Position numbers and translations under genes: made by a program
Shown: positions 1 to 7,850 of the stretch, piece after piece
Layout of the letters: every line of letters starts with the position of its first letter
How positions within the stretch are numbered: the first letter of the stretch is position 1
DNA from: Polaromonas sp.
GTDB lineage: Bacteria; Pseudomonadota; Gammaproteobacteria; Burkholderiales; Burkholderiaceae_C
Length of the DNA: 37,718 bases
Reading direction: 5' to 3'
Assembly (NCBI GenBank): GCA_026400075.1
Contig: JAPLPS010000120.1
Coordinates: forward strand, 1 to 37,718
The notes under the pieces: generated by a model
Databases searched by the model: none
Told to the model about the DNA's origin: nothing
Seen by the model: only the letters and a program-made list of their open reading frames with translations

Positions 1-1
1 C

Positions 2-397
2 GGCCGCACCGGCCGCGCCGACGAGGAAGGCTGGGCGATCAGCCTCGCCAGCATGGACGAAATGGGCTCGGTCGGCAAAATCGAGCAATTGCAAAAAACC
101 GTTTCCGAGTGGCACAAGCTGGAAGAACTCACACCCGCCAGCTACGAGCCGCTGCTGCCGCCGATGGCGACGCTGCAAATCGTCGGCGGGCGCAAGGAAA
201 AAATCCGCGCTGGCGACGTGCTGGGCGCGCTGACCGGTGAGGCAGGCTTTACCCGCGAGCAGGTCGGCAAGATCAACGTGAACGAGTTTTCCACCTACGT
301 CGCGGTGGATCGCCGCATTGCCCACGACGCGCTGCGCAAGCTGACGCAGGGGCGGGTGAAGGGCAAGAGCGTGCGCGTGCGGCTGCTAGAGGACTAA
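2..397 (+). CDS. dbpA: ATP-dependent RNA helicase DbpA, C-terminal part (5' end outside window)
   Basis: The frame is open from base 2, so only the C-terminal ~131 residues of a DEAD-box RNA helicase are present. The first residues read GRTGRADEEGWAISL, the end of helicase motif VI (HRxGRTGR), whose arginines contact ATP. The rest matches the DbpA RNA-binding domain: LPPMATLQIVGGRKEKIRAGD, then GxLT, then VGKINVNEFSTYVAV, ending with a basic stretch. In the family this domain recognises hairpin 92 of 23S rRNA and targets the helicase to 50S subunit assembly. An internal ATG at 53 exists, but it lies inside the helicase core and is not the real start. The gene ends cleanly at TAA just before the mobile insert. 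Identity is seen in the sequence; the role is family knowledge. Confidence 0.9.
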   Translation, partial: GRTGRADEEGWAISLASMDEMGSVGKIEQLQKTVSEWHKLEELTPASYEPLLPPMATLQIVGGRKEKIRAGDVLGALTGEAGFTREQVGKINVNEFSTYVAVDRRIAHDALRKLTQGRVKGKSVRVRLLED

Positions 398-500
398 GTG
401 CAGAAAATCTGCAGATAAATTTCATTTCTGCCAAAATCAAGGCAGTTTTATCCATCCTGGGCTGCCGTTGATCAGCAAAATTGCTTCATAAAATCCCTGC

Positions 501-1556
501 ATGCAGCGCCTCCAATTGCAGTGGCTCAAGCAAGCCCCATCGCAGCCACTGCAGCAGGTGTTGAAAGACTTGGAGCGCGCCTGGAAAAACTTCTTTGAAA
601 AACGCGCAGCCTTTCCGAAGTTCAAGAAAAAAGGGCAGCGCGAGAGTTTTCGGTTTCCCCAAGGCTTCAAGATTGACCAGCCCAACAGCCGGATTTTCCT
701 GCCCAAGCTGGGCTGGCTGCGATACCGCAACACCAGGGAAATTTTGGGCACCGCCAAAAACATCACCGTCAGCCAGTCGGGCGGCAAGTGGTTTGCCAGC
801 ATCCAGACCGAGCGCGAGGTAGAACAACCCGTACCAACGGCCACCAGCGCCATCGGCATTGATGTGGGAATTGTCCGGTTTGCCGCTATGAGCGACGGCA
901 ATTTCATTGAGCCGCTGAACAGCTTCAAAAAGCACGAAAAGCGTTTGGCGAAGTACCAGCGGCGCATGAGCCGCAAAGTGAAATTCAGCAAAAACTGGCA
1001 CAAAGCGAAGTGCAGGGTTCAAAAAGTCCACGCCCAGATAGCCAACGCTCGAAAAGACTTTCTGCACAAAAAGACAGCTGAAATCAGCAAAAACCACGCA
1101 ATGGTCGCTGTCGAAGATTTGCAGATCAGAAACATGAGCAAGTCAGCAGCGGGTAATGCAGAAAAGTCGGGCAAAAACGTAGCCGCCAAGTCCGGGCTGA
1201 ACAAAGCCATCCTAGATCAAGGCTGGGCCGAGTTCCGACGGCAACTGGACTACAAACTGGAGTGGCAAGGCGGGATATTGATAGCCGTGCCGCCGCAATA
1301 CACCAGCCAGACCTGCCCATGCTGCGGCCATGTCACCAAAGAAAACCGGAAAACACAAGCCCAATTCGAGTGTGTCGATTGCGGCTACAAAAACAACGCC
1401 GACGTGGTCGGAGCAATGAATATATTGGCGCGGGGATACCGCGTTGCAGCCTGTGGAGAGGATGGCTCTGGCTCTGGTCGTAAGACGAGAGCGAAATCAG
1501 CCTCAGTGAAGCAGGAACCCACCGAAGCGACCAGGCAGGAGGCAACTCATGTCTAG
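501..1556 (+). pseudogene. tnpB: IS200/IS605-family TnpB (OrfB), 5'-truncated
   Basis: RNA-guided nuclease-type accessory protein of an IS200/IS605 or IS1341-like element, 351 residues. The RuvC residues are all visible: Asp in GIDVG (~residue 120), Glu in VAVEDLQ, and Asp in NADVVGAMN near the C-terminus. A zinc ribbon (CPCCG then CVDCG) sits between RuvC II and III. The N-terminus begins at the conserved WLKQAPSQPLQQ segment; by comparison with my memory of ISDra2 TnpB about 60 residues are missing. An in-frame TAA at 489-491 lies just upstream and no frame above supplies the lost part, so this is a decayed copy despite an intact catalytic core. No tnpA is present. The 3' end runs straight into a preserved right end (1557-1598). 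It could still be expressed from the ATG at 501, but the lost segment contributes to the wedge domain. Confidence 0.85.
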
Positions 1557-1598
1557 CGCCGTAGGAATCCACCGCCTTCAGGCGGGGGAGGATGTCAA
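1557..1598 (+). mobile_element. Right end of the tnpB element, with hairpin (putative omegaRNA 3' end)
   Basis: Directly after the tnpB stop the sequence shows the familiar IS1341/IS605 right-end layout: GTAGGAATCC, then a hairpin CCGCC-TTCA-GGCGG (1572-1585), then GGGAGGATGTCAA ending at about 1598. In this family the same bases form the 3' part of the omegaRNA scaffold, and the nucleotides immediately after the element act as the guide. The guide here would be the host sequence from 1599, only 23 bases before the start of the downstream ATPase gene. The hairpin is seen; the omegaRNA role is family knowledge. No matching left end was found. Confidence 0.7.
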
Positions 1599-1621
1599 GA
1601 TTTTTACTGCGAGATTTCTGC

Positions 1622-2902
1622 ATGTTGATTGAATTCTCCGTCACCAACTTCCGCTCATTCCGTGAGCGGCAAACCTTGTCAATGGTGGCCGCCCCGCGAC
1701 TGCGAAAGCGCGAAAACGTCTTCAAGCCTGAGTCGGCGGGCGAAAAGTTTCCTGACTTGCTCAAGGTGGCCGTCATCTATGGCCCGAATGCGTCGGGCAA
1801 GAGCAATTTGCTCAAGGCGCTGGATGTTGTCAGAAGGATGGCTAAACGTGAACCTAGCACTCGAAACATCCCGCTGCCGATAGCACCGTTCCAGTTTGAT
1901 CCTGCGCTGGCAGACCAGCCTAGTGTGTTTGAGTTGAATTTCATTCATGCGGGGATGCGGTATCAGTTCACGTTGTCCGCGACCAGCGAACGTATCGTTG
2001 GCGAAAAACTGCTGGCTTACCCAAAAGGGCAGGAATCACTGCTCTACAAACGGCTTCATTCGGCGCAGGGCGAGTCCTACCAATTTGGTGCGCTTCTGAA
2101 AGACAGCTTGAGCGTGGAACTTCTGGATGCCTGGCAAAAGTTAACACCATCCAAGTTGCTATTTATTGCGCAAGCGATGGCCAATAGCAGCGAAGCGCTG
2201 ACACCGTTGAAAGTGCCGTTTGAATGGCTTAAAAAATCGAGTGTTTCGGTATTGGATGGCATGCATCAAATGGCCGAAGCTTCGCAGGAGCTTGCCGAAG
2301 AATACGATATTTACGCCAAGGAAATTGCATCATTTCTTCGTGACGTAGATGTCCCCATTTCAAAAATGACAGTTGAAACATTTGAACTTCCTCATACTGG
2401 TTTAAATGCACTGAATAAAATTTTAGAGAAAGACAGCCATTTAATAAATACATCGCCAACATCTAGCAAGATGACTGTGCTCACTCATAAAACAGCTTTA
2501 GGCGATGCTGAATTGATGTATGAAAACGAGTCTGAAGGAACTAAAAATCTCATTGGATTTTGGCTTCCGTGGAGCATAAAGGGGCCGACTAACGGCCCAG
2601 TGTGCTTATTGGTAGTTGACGAACTTGACAGCAGCCTGCACCCAAAAATTGTCGCAACCCTGATCGAAAAGCATATCAATTCCAGCGTCCCTTCCCAGCT
2701 GATTTTTACCACCCACGACACACACCTGATGGATACAAAACTGCTGCGTCGGGATCAGTTCTGGATCACGGAACGGGACATGAACGGGGCTACACAGTTG
2801 CGCTCCATTCATGACTTTGAAGGCCGTGAAAGCGAAGACATCGAAAAGCGTTACTACGAAGGGCGTTATCGCGGCCTGCCATTCGTCAAACGGAGCGCTT
2901 GA
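1622..2902 (+). CDS. AAA15/RloA-type ABC-like ATPase of a two-gene defence-type cassette
   Basis: Predicted 426-residue cytosolic P-loop ATPase of the RloA/AAA_15 group. It starts with the group's typical MLIEFSVTNFRSFRE and has Walker A GPNASGKS (~54-61), Walker B LLVVDELDSSLHP (~329-341) and a switch histidine in TTHD (~363-366). The longer in-frame ATG at 1592 lies inside the IS right end, so 1622 is preferred, although its ribosome site is weak. It overlaps the next gene by 4 bases, which suggests coupled translation. In known systems such ATPases hold a nuclease or toxin partner in check or sense phage. GC content drops from about 2400 onward and codon use is more relaxed than in the flanking genes, which fits horizontal acquisition. 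Assignment to the family is firm; the defence role is inference. Confidence 0.85.
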   Translation: MLIEFSVTNFRSFRERQTLSMVAAPRLRKRENVFKPESAGEKFPDLLKVAVIYGPNASGKSNLLKALDVVRRMAKREPSTRNIPLPIAPFQFDPALADQPSVFELNFIHAGMRYQFTLSATSERIVGEKLLAYPKGQESLLYKRLHSAQGESYQFGALLKDSLSVELLDAWQKLTPSKLLFIAQAMANSSEALTPLKVPFEWLKKSSVSVLDGMHQMAEASQELAEEYDIYAKEIASFLRDVDVPISKMTVETFELPHTGLNALNKILEKDSHLINTSPTSSKMTVLTHKTALGDAELMYENESEGTKNLIGFWLPWSIKGPTNGPVCLLVVDELDSSLHPKIVATLIEKHINSSVPSQLIFTTHDTHLMDTKLLRRDQFWITERDMNGATQLRSIHDFEGRESEDIEKRYYEGRYRGLPFVKRSA

Positions 2903-3555
2903 AAATGGCGCGTAAATCTGGCTCTTCGCCGTTCGAGCGCAAGAAACCCAGCCTCAAGCAACAGCCACTCGTATTGATTATTTGTGAAGATACGAAATCC
3001 AGCTTGCAATATCTTAAAGATGCTGCTCGTCATTTTCGCGCAATTGTCGAGATTGAAAAGATTGAAAAAGTTAGTATTATTAATTGCGGAAAAAACGATC
3101 CATTAAATATTGTCAAAGAGGCTATAGAACGGCAGCGGTCGTTTGACCAAGTTTATTGCGCCATTGACCGGGATACGCACGAAAAGTTTGATGAGGCACT
3201 GGTGCTGGCTAAAGCACATAAGAAAATTTCGGTCATCGCTTCATACCCTTGTTACGAATTTTGGCTTTTGCTGCATTTTAAAAAGACACGCAAACCCTAT
3301 ACTGGGTTAGGTAAGAATTCATCATCAGGTGATCTGCTGGGAAAAGATTTGCGCAAATGCGAAGGCATGGAAAGCTACGAAAAAGGCAGTTCTGAAAACC
3401 TTTTTGAGCAGCTCTTTGACAAGCTGGAAAAAGCCAGGGAACGCGCTGAACAGGTGATGAACGAGGCGCTCAGTGATGGCGAGTTGAATCCTAGTACCCA
3501 GCTTCATCAACTGATTCAGCGCTTTGAATCACTGGGGACGCCACAGCCGATCTAG
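2899..3555 (+). CDS. RloB-like TOPRIM-type protein, partner of the upstream ATPase
   Basis: A 218-residue protein beginning at TTG 2899 or ATG 2905; both are plausible and differ by two codons. After a basic N-terminus it shows the RloB pattern: a beta strand ending in an acidic residue (LVLIICEDTKSS, Glu ~30), a conserved DRDTH motif (~90-94), and SYPCYEFWLLLHF (~residues 115-127). The spaced Glu and DxD resemble the metal-binding residues of TOPRIM nucleases. The start overlaps the ATPase stop, so the two form one transcription unit. RloA/RloB pairs are known as accessory genes of type I restriction loci and resemble other ATPase plus TOPRIM anti-phage pairs. No hsd genes are nearby. Local base composition is AT-rich (about 3000-3350), unlike the neighbours. 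The function as an effector nuclease is inferred. Confidence 0.8.
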   Translation: MKMARKSGSSPFERKKPSLKQQPLVLIICEDTKSSLQYLKDAARHFRAIVEIEKIEKVSIINCGKNDPLNIVKEAIERQRSFDQVYCAIDRDTHEKFDEALVLAKAHKKISVIASYPCYEFWLLLHFKKTRKPYTGLGKNSSSGDLLGKDLRKCEGMESYEKGSSENLFEQLFDKLEKARERAEQVMNEALSDGELNPSTQLHQLIQRFESLGTPQPI

Positions 3556-3589
3556 TGGTCATAAAGGCTGAGCGCGGCCCTTTCTTGGC

Positions 3590-4498
3590 ATGGCTATTGC
3601 GTCAAATACCGATACGTCAACGAAAGCATCTATGGTCAGGCTTCAGTTTTCCGTCGAACTCAACTATGACATCGCGCCGCCTGGTGGCGATTTCATTTTC
3701 AACATCCATGCGGCGCGCACGCCGCAGCAGACCGTGGTGCAGGAAAACCTGCGCGTCAGTCAGGCCGTGCCTTACGACATTGCCACCGATACGGTCAGCC
3801 GCAACCGCTACCTGCGGCTGCAGGCGGGCGCGGGCCACCTGCAGGTGCTGTACGCGGCCACGGTGGAAATATCCCACTACCGCGCCAATCCCGCCGAACT
3901 GAGCGAGGTGCCGGTGTGGCAGCTGCCCGGCGCGGTGCTGCCTTACATCTACCCGAGCCGCTACTGCCAGTCAGACCGGCTGAGCAAGCTCGCGTTCAAG
4001 GAGTTCGGCCATCTGCCGCAGGGCTACAGCCGGGTGCAGGCGGTCTGCGACTGGGTCCAGCAGCGGGTCAGTTTTGAGTCGAACAGCTCGGACGGCAGCA
4101 CCTCGGCCATCGACACGGTGATTGACCGCGTCGGTGTTTGCCGCGACTTTGCGCACCTGATGATTGCGCTGTGCCGGGCGCTCAATTTGCCCGCGCGCTT
4201 TGCCACCGGCACCGACTATGGCGCCGACCCGGTGCTTGGGCCGCCGGATTTTCACGCCTATGTCGAGGTCTATCTGAGTCACCGCTGGTATCTGTTTGAC
4301 CCGTCGGGCACCGCGATTCCGATGGGCTTTGTGCGCTTTGCCACCGGCCGGGATGCGGCGGACTCGGCTTTTGCGACGCTGTTTGGCAGCGTCATTTCCG
4401 GCCCGCCGATCATCCAGATGCAGCCGGTCGCCAACAGCCGGGGCCAGGTGCTGACGCCCCAGCGCGTCACTGAGGCCCTGTCCACCGACGCGGGCTAA
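3590..4498 (+). CDS. Transglutaminase-like cysteine protease/amidase family protein
   Basis: A 302-residue soluble protein without a signal peptide. The C-terminal half is a transglutaminase-like fold with the catalytic triad visible: Cys in RVGVCRDFAHL (~184), His in PDFHAYVEVYL (~222) and Asp in LFDPSGTA (~237). The N-terminal ~110 residues form the beta-rich domain that usually precedes it in bacterial members. The ATG at 3632 (MVRLQFSVEL) fits the conserved start of relatives better than 3590, but neither has a strong ribosome site, so the start is uncertain. Members cleave or cross-link peptides; the substrate cannot be told here. It is convergent with the broken FecR-like gene and lies just beyond the accessory insert. 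Confidence 0.85.
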   Translation: MAIASNTDTSTKASMVRLQFSVELNYDIAPPGGDFIFNIHAARTPQQTVVQENLRVSQAVPYDIATDTVSRNRYLRLQAGAGHLQVLYAATVEISHYRANPAELSEVPVWQLPGAVLPYIYPSRYCQSDRLSKLAFKEFGHLPQGYSRVQAVCDWVQQRVSFESNSSDGSTSAIDTVIDRVGVCRDFAHLMIALCRALNLPARFATGTDYGADPVLGPPDFHAYVEVYLSHRWYLFDPSGTAIPMGFVRFATGRDAADSAFATLFGSVISGPPIIQMQPVANSRGQVLTPQRVTEALSTDAG

Positions 4499-4754
4499 AG
4501 CGGCCGCGCTGCGGGTGCTTGCGCGGCAGGCTGGCGGCCCCTGCCTGACGGGGGCTTGGCCGGATCAAGGCTCGCGGGGCTGACGGGGCTCGTCTTCTGG
4601 TTTGCGCCGCTGCGGGCGGCCCGTTTCTGCGGGTGGCGTGGCTTGGCGTTCCTGCGCTTGGGGCTTGCGCTGCGCGGGCTGCGGATTTTCCCGTTCCGGT
4701 GCTGGATGCGGCTGGGTTGGCGTCAGGCCGGTTCGCGCTGTGCCGGGGGGCTGT

Positions 4755-5083
4755 GGCGTGGGCAGAACGGGCACCGGGCCAGCGGCGGGCGGCCGTGGCT
4801 GATCCCGCTCCCGCTGGGGGCGCTGGACTGGCATTTCCTCGGTGTGGCGGCGCTGCGCATCTTGCGGGAGTGGCAAATCGGTGGGCGAGCGCTGGGCTGG
4901 TTCGCGCTGTGATGGTGGCAGTGGCGATGGCGATGGCGATGGCGATGGCGGGTCGCGCCGCACCGCAGGCGGGTTGGCGATCTCCGTGTTTTGCGCAGGC
5001 GCGGGCGGCGTGCGCAGGATGGGGGGTAGGGCGGGGGGTTGCGGCGTGGGCAGAACTGGCGCCGGGCCAGCGGCGGGCGGCCG
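4755..5083. repeat. Pair of 41-bp direct repeats 288 bp apart
   Basis: Positions 4755-4795 and 5043-5083 match at about 39 of 41 bases and are 288 bp (96 codons) apart. They encode the duplicated peptide RPPAAGPxPVLPTPQPP on the minus strand, an internal duplication within the proline-rich tail of the FecR/DUF6600 gene. Confidence 0.8.
4923..4946. repeat. Hexanucleotide tandem repeat (GGCGAT)x4
   Basis: Four perfect copies of GGCGAT on the plus strand, followed by a degenerate fifth (GGCGGG). On the minus strand they encode a Ser-Pro dipeptide run in the proline-rich tail of the FecR/DUF6600 gene. Changes in copy number would keep the frame. Confidence 0.9.
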
Positions 5084-5162
5084 CCTGTTCGCCGGGGTGG
5101 CCGGGGCTGGCGCTGGCGCAATTTGGGGCTGTACCGGCTGCGATGCTGGCATCGGCGTTGGC

Positions 5163-5253
5163 CGGCCGTCCTGCCTCAGGGCGGCCCGCTTCCGGGCGCC
5201 CAGTCTCGGGCCGTCCTGCCTCTGGGCGCCAAGCCTCGGGCCGTCCTGAGCGT
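5163..5253. repeat. 15-bp tandem repeats, about six units
   Basis: Units of 15 bp such as GGGCCGTCCTGCCTC recur at 5164, 5209 and 5239, with diverged units between them in register. On the minus strand they code for a Gly-Arg-Pro-Glu-Ala type pentapeptide repeat. The third frameshift of the host gene falls at or next to this block, which fits slippage or a read error in repeats. Confidence 0.8.
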
Positions 5254-6872
5254 GGCGCACGCGGTTCGCGCTGTGCTTCATTCGGGCGCTCGCTGGCGCG
5301 CTCTGGCGGCGTCCACGGGCGACTGTCATGCGCGTCGCGGCTGCGCCCGACGGGGGGCGGATTCACGAGGGCGGGCGGCTGCTGGCGGGTCAGCGGCGGC
5401 TGGACGAACGGCGGCTGGACGGCGGGCGTCAGGCGCCGGGGCAGATCGTCATGCGTGGGGCGCGGCAGCCAGGTGCGGTGATCGTTCACCACCGGGGCCT
5501 GGTTCAATTCGCTGCTGCTGAACGGTTGCTGGTGCCTGCGCACCGGGCGGCCACGGGCGAAATCTTCCCGGCTCAGGGCCGAGACGGCGCCGGGCTGGCG
5601 CTGGTAGCGGTAGGCCGGCCGGAATTGCCGACAAAAGCCACCAGCGCCGGGGCGTACACCGGGCGCTGCGGCAAGCGTCCCGGCACCCAGGCCCAGCGCG
5701 GGCCGATTTGCGCCCAGCGTCCGTAGTGAAATGGCGCAAAGCCCCAGGGCGCCTCGTCGATCCAAGTCCAGCCCCAAGGGGAAATCCAGCGCCACAGGCC
5801 GGTGCGGTAGGGCGCCCAGTTGTCGGGCAGGCTGCGCGGCAGCCAGACGGCGCCATAGGTCGCGTCCTGCTGCCAGTCGCCATAGCGGTCGAGCTGCTGG
5901 TAGCCGACGGTTTCGCGCGGCACGTAGCGGGCCGATACCGACTGGTCTTCGGCGCGGTCGCGCTCGGCCGTCCACTGGTCAAAGCGGTCTTGCAGTGCAG
6001 CGCCCTGTGCGGCCGGGGTCAGGCTGGTGCCGCTGAAGCTGGCCTGCTCGCCGCCGTCGAGGGGCAGCGACTGGCCGTTGTCGCCGTAGAGCCAGCCGCC
6101 GCCCGACTGGGCCACCACGCGGCTGGTGTCGCGGGCCGGGTCCACGTCGAGCCGGTAGTGGCCCGGCTGGGTGATGACGAAGGCCAGGTTGGGCGTGTCA
6201 ATTTCCAGGCGCTGGCCGTCAAACAGGTGCCTTGTGCCAGCCGCAACTGGAGCCGGTTGTCGTCCAGCGCGACAAAGTCCAGGCCGGTTTCCGGGGCCAT
6301 CCGCACGGCGGTCGAGCCTATGTGCAGCTCGGTGCGGGCGCGTGCGCCGCTCCACAGACGGTCGCCCGCCACCAGTGGCCGGTTCAGCAGGGCGGGTTGC
6401 CAGTCGCCCGGCTCGCCGGAGCCGTTGGCACCGTCGGCATCGGCCGGGGCAAAGCTGACTTCGCCTTCTGCCAGGCCGAGCCAGGCGACGCGGGCGGGCG
6501 GATCCAGCGGCGCCGCTGGCGAGTAGCCGTTCTGAGCGTGGGCGCTGGCCAGCAGCGCCGTGAGCAGCCCCGCCAGCAGCAGGCGGGCCAGCATCTGCAG
6601 GCGGATTAAAGGGTGAAAGAGGGCGGGCATGGCGTGGGCTTTTTCCGTCAGTTAAATCAGGCAGGGGGTCAAGGATAGGGGGTGTTGCTCACTAGAACGC
6701 CTGAGCGGCTCAAAAGAACGGTCAAGCGCCGGTAAAGAATTGCATCAAGAGATGTGTGGCAGCCGCGCCACCGGAATCGGCCGTGTTTTACGGCGCTGGC
6801 CCGAACTGGCGCGGTGTTGGCCCGCTGTGGCTTAAAATCAGCAGTTCAGCCATTTTTAACCCGGAGCCCTTC

Positions 6873-7034
6873 ATGTCCAAAAAAATCAGAGTCGAAGCCG
6901 ACATCTGCGCCCCCAAGCCTGTTTGCCCTAAAGGTTACACCATCACCACTGGCAACGGCCAGAAATGCAGCCTGGAGCGCGGCGCCCACACCCGCAGCAA
7001 AAAGAACCCCGGCAAGCGTCCCCACCAGGGATAA
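6873..7034 (+). CDS. Small 53-residue Cys-containing basic protein, unknown function
   Basis: The ATG at 6873 follows a GGAG site (6863-6866) with good spacing and gives a 53-residue product. It starts MSKKIRVEADICAPKPVC and has a third Cys in NGQKC, then a Lys/Arg-rich tail (RSKKNPGKRPHQG). Three cysteines and a compact core could bind metal, but there is no CxxC pair to prove it. The reading frame is followed by a strong bidirectional terminator, which makes a real transcript likely. The longer open frame from 6756 has no good start and is less plausible. I do not recognise a named family. Confidence 0.65.
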   Translation: MSKKIRVEADICAPKPVCPKGYTITTGNGQKCSLERGAHTRSKKNPGKRPHQG

Positions 7035-7071
7035 GCCCGCCGACCGCCGGAGCCCCTTGTGTGCTCCGCGC

Positions 7072-7129
7072 AAAAAAGAACCCGAATCATCCAGACGCAT
7101 TGCGGCTGAGTGCTTCGGGTTATTTTTTT
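7072..7129. terminator. Bidirectional intrinsic terminator
   Basis: AACCCGAA (7079-7086) pairs with TTCGGGTT (7114-7121). The plus strand continues ATTTTTTT, and on the minus strand the stem is followed by CTTTTTTG. It sits between the small protein gene and the convergent cytochrome gene and can end both. The 27-base loop is long but may fold further. Confidence 0.75.
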
Positions 7130-7131
7130 GA

Positions 7132-7797
7132 CTATTTCAGCGAGGAAACATAGGCCGAGACGGTGCTGATGTCCTCGTCGGTCATCGCCTTGGTGCTGGG
7201 CGCCATCACGGATCCCTGGCGCACGCTGGAGCCATCGCGGTAGCGCTTGAGCGTCAGGGTCAGGTAGCCGGTTTGCTGACCGGCGATGCGCGCGAAGCCT
7301 TCGCTGCCGCGTCCCTGTTCGCCGTGGCAGGCCAGGCAGTTCTTGACGTAGTAAGCCTTGCCTTTGTCAGCCAGCGCGGTGTTGGCAGTGGGCTTGGTCT
7401 GGACTTCCTGGCTGGCAAAAAACACCGCGATACCGATTTTGTCTTCCGGTTTGAGCGCCTTGATCAAGCCCTCCATGAACTCGTAACGGCGCTCTCCGAC
7501 GCTGAACTGGCGCATCTGCTCCAGCAGGTAAGCCGGATTTTGTCCGGCCAGATTGGGAATGTCGGATTTGACGCTGTTGCCGTTGTCGCCATGACAAAAG
7601 GCGCAAACCGCCGCCGCTTTGCTGCCTAACTTGTAAGAGGCCTCAAACTGGGCAGGATTGGCTTGCACCGCCTTGACGCGCGCGCCCAGGTCTGTACTCG
7701 CTGGCGCCGCATCCTTGGCGGGCTGGCCCAGCGCCGGAAACGTCAGAAACATTGAAACCAGCACTGTGGCCAAGGCCACCGGAATCCGCTTTGTCAT
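7132..7797 (-). CDS. Di-haem cytochrome c4-like protein
   Basis: A 221-residue periplasmic cytochrome. It has a Sec signal peptide (MTKRIPVALATVLVSMFL, cleavage likely after PALGQ) and two class I haem sites: CAFCH (~65-69) and CLACH (~154-158). They lie in two similar halves, each with the surrounding HGxxG and NLAGQ/RIAGQ patterns of the c4 type. Methionines in MEGLIKAL and GSVMAPST are candidate distal ligands. The C-terminal half ends with the usual MTDEDISTVSAYVSSL helix. Relatives pass electrons to terminal oxidases or other periplasmic partners; the partner is not shown here. It is a single gene with its own terminator. Confidence 0.9.
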   Translation of the reverse strand: MTKRIPVALATVLVSMFLTFPALGQPAKDAAPASTDLGARVKAVQANPAQFEASYKLGSKAAAVCAFCHGDNGNSVKSDIPNLAGQNPAYLLEQMRQFSVGERRYEFMEGLIKALKPEDKIGIAVFFASQEVQTKPTANTALADKGKAYYVKNCLACHGEQGRGSEGFARIAGQQTGYLTLTLKRYRDGSSVRQGSVMAPSTKAMTDEDISTVSAYVSSLK

Positions 7798-7850
7798 GGC
7801 GATAACCTTGTTAGGAAAAAGGCAATTCTAGGCCATGACGATGCGATTGC

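Larger units (their letters stand above)
4565..6630 (-). pseudogene. FecR-domain/DUF6600 proline-rich exported protein, broken by three frameshifts
   Basis: One protein is spread over three reading frames. Segment 1 (6630 to ~6230) has a signal peptide (LLLAGLLTALLASAHA) and a FecR-like beta domain (WLGLAEGEVSF, LVAGDRLW, RTELHIGSTAVRM). Segment 2 (~6235 to ~5630) continues with IDTPNLAFVITQPGHYRLDV and then the Trp/Tyr-rich DUF6600 pattern, with APYRTGLWRWISPWGWTW followed by APWGFAPFHYGRW. Segment 3 (~5630 to ~5170) and segment 4 (to the TGA at 4565) form a long Pro/Arg/Gln-rich tail. The frame changes fall near 6226-6240, 5620-5640 and 5160-5230, the last inside tandem 15-bp repeats. Relatives are exported, probably envelope-associated proteins of unknown role. 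Sequencing error in this very GC-rich stretch is possible; if the sequence is correct, the gene is dead. Confidence 0.7.

Noticed and set aside
501-1598. Complete IS200/IS605 element
   Set aside because: No tnpA, no left end, and the TnpB N-terminus is missing. Only a remnant is supported.
1622-3555. Naming the ATPase/TOPRIM pair as PARIS
   Set aside because: The second protein has RloB motifs (DRDTH, SYPCYEFWLLLHF), and I cannot show that it is the DUF4435 AriB type. RloA/RloB is the closer reading.
5163-5253. Regular repeats considered as a CRISPR array
   Set aside because: Units are contiguous 15-mers without spacers and encode a pentapeptide repeat.
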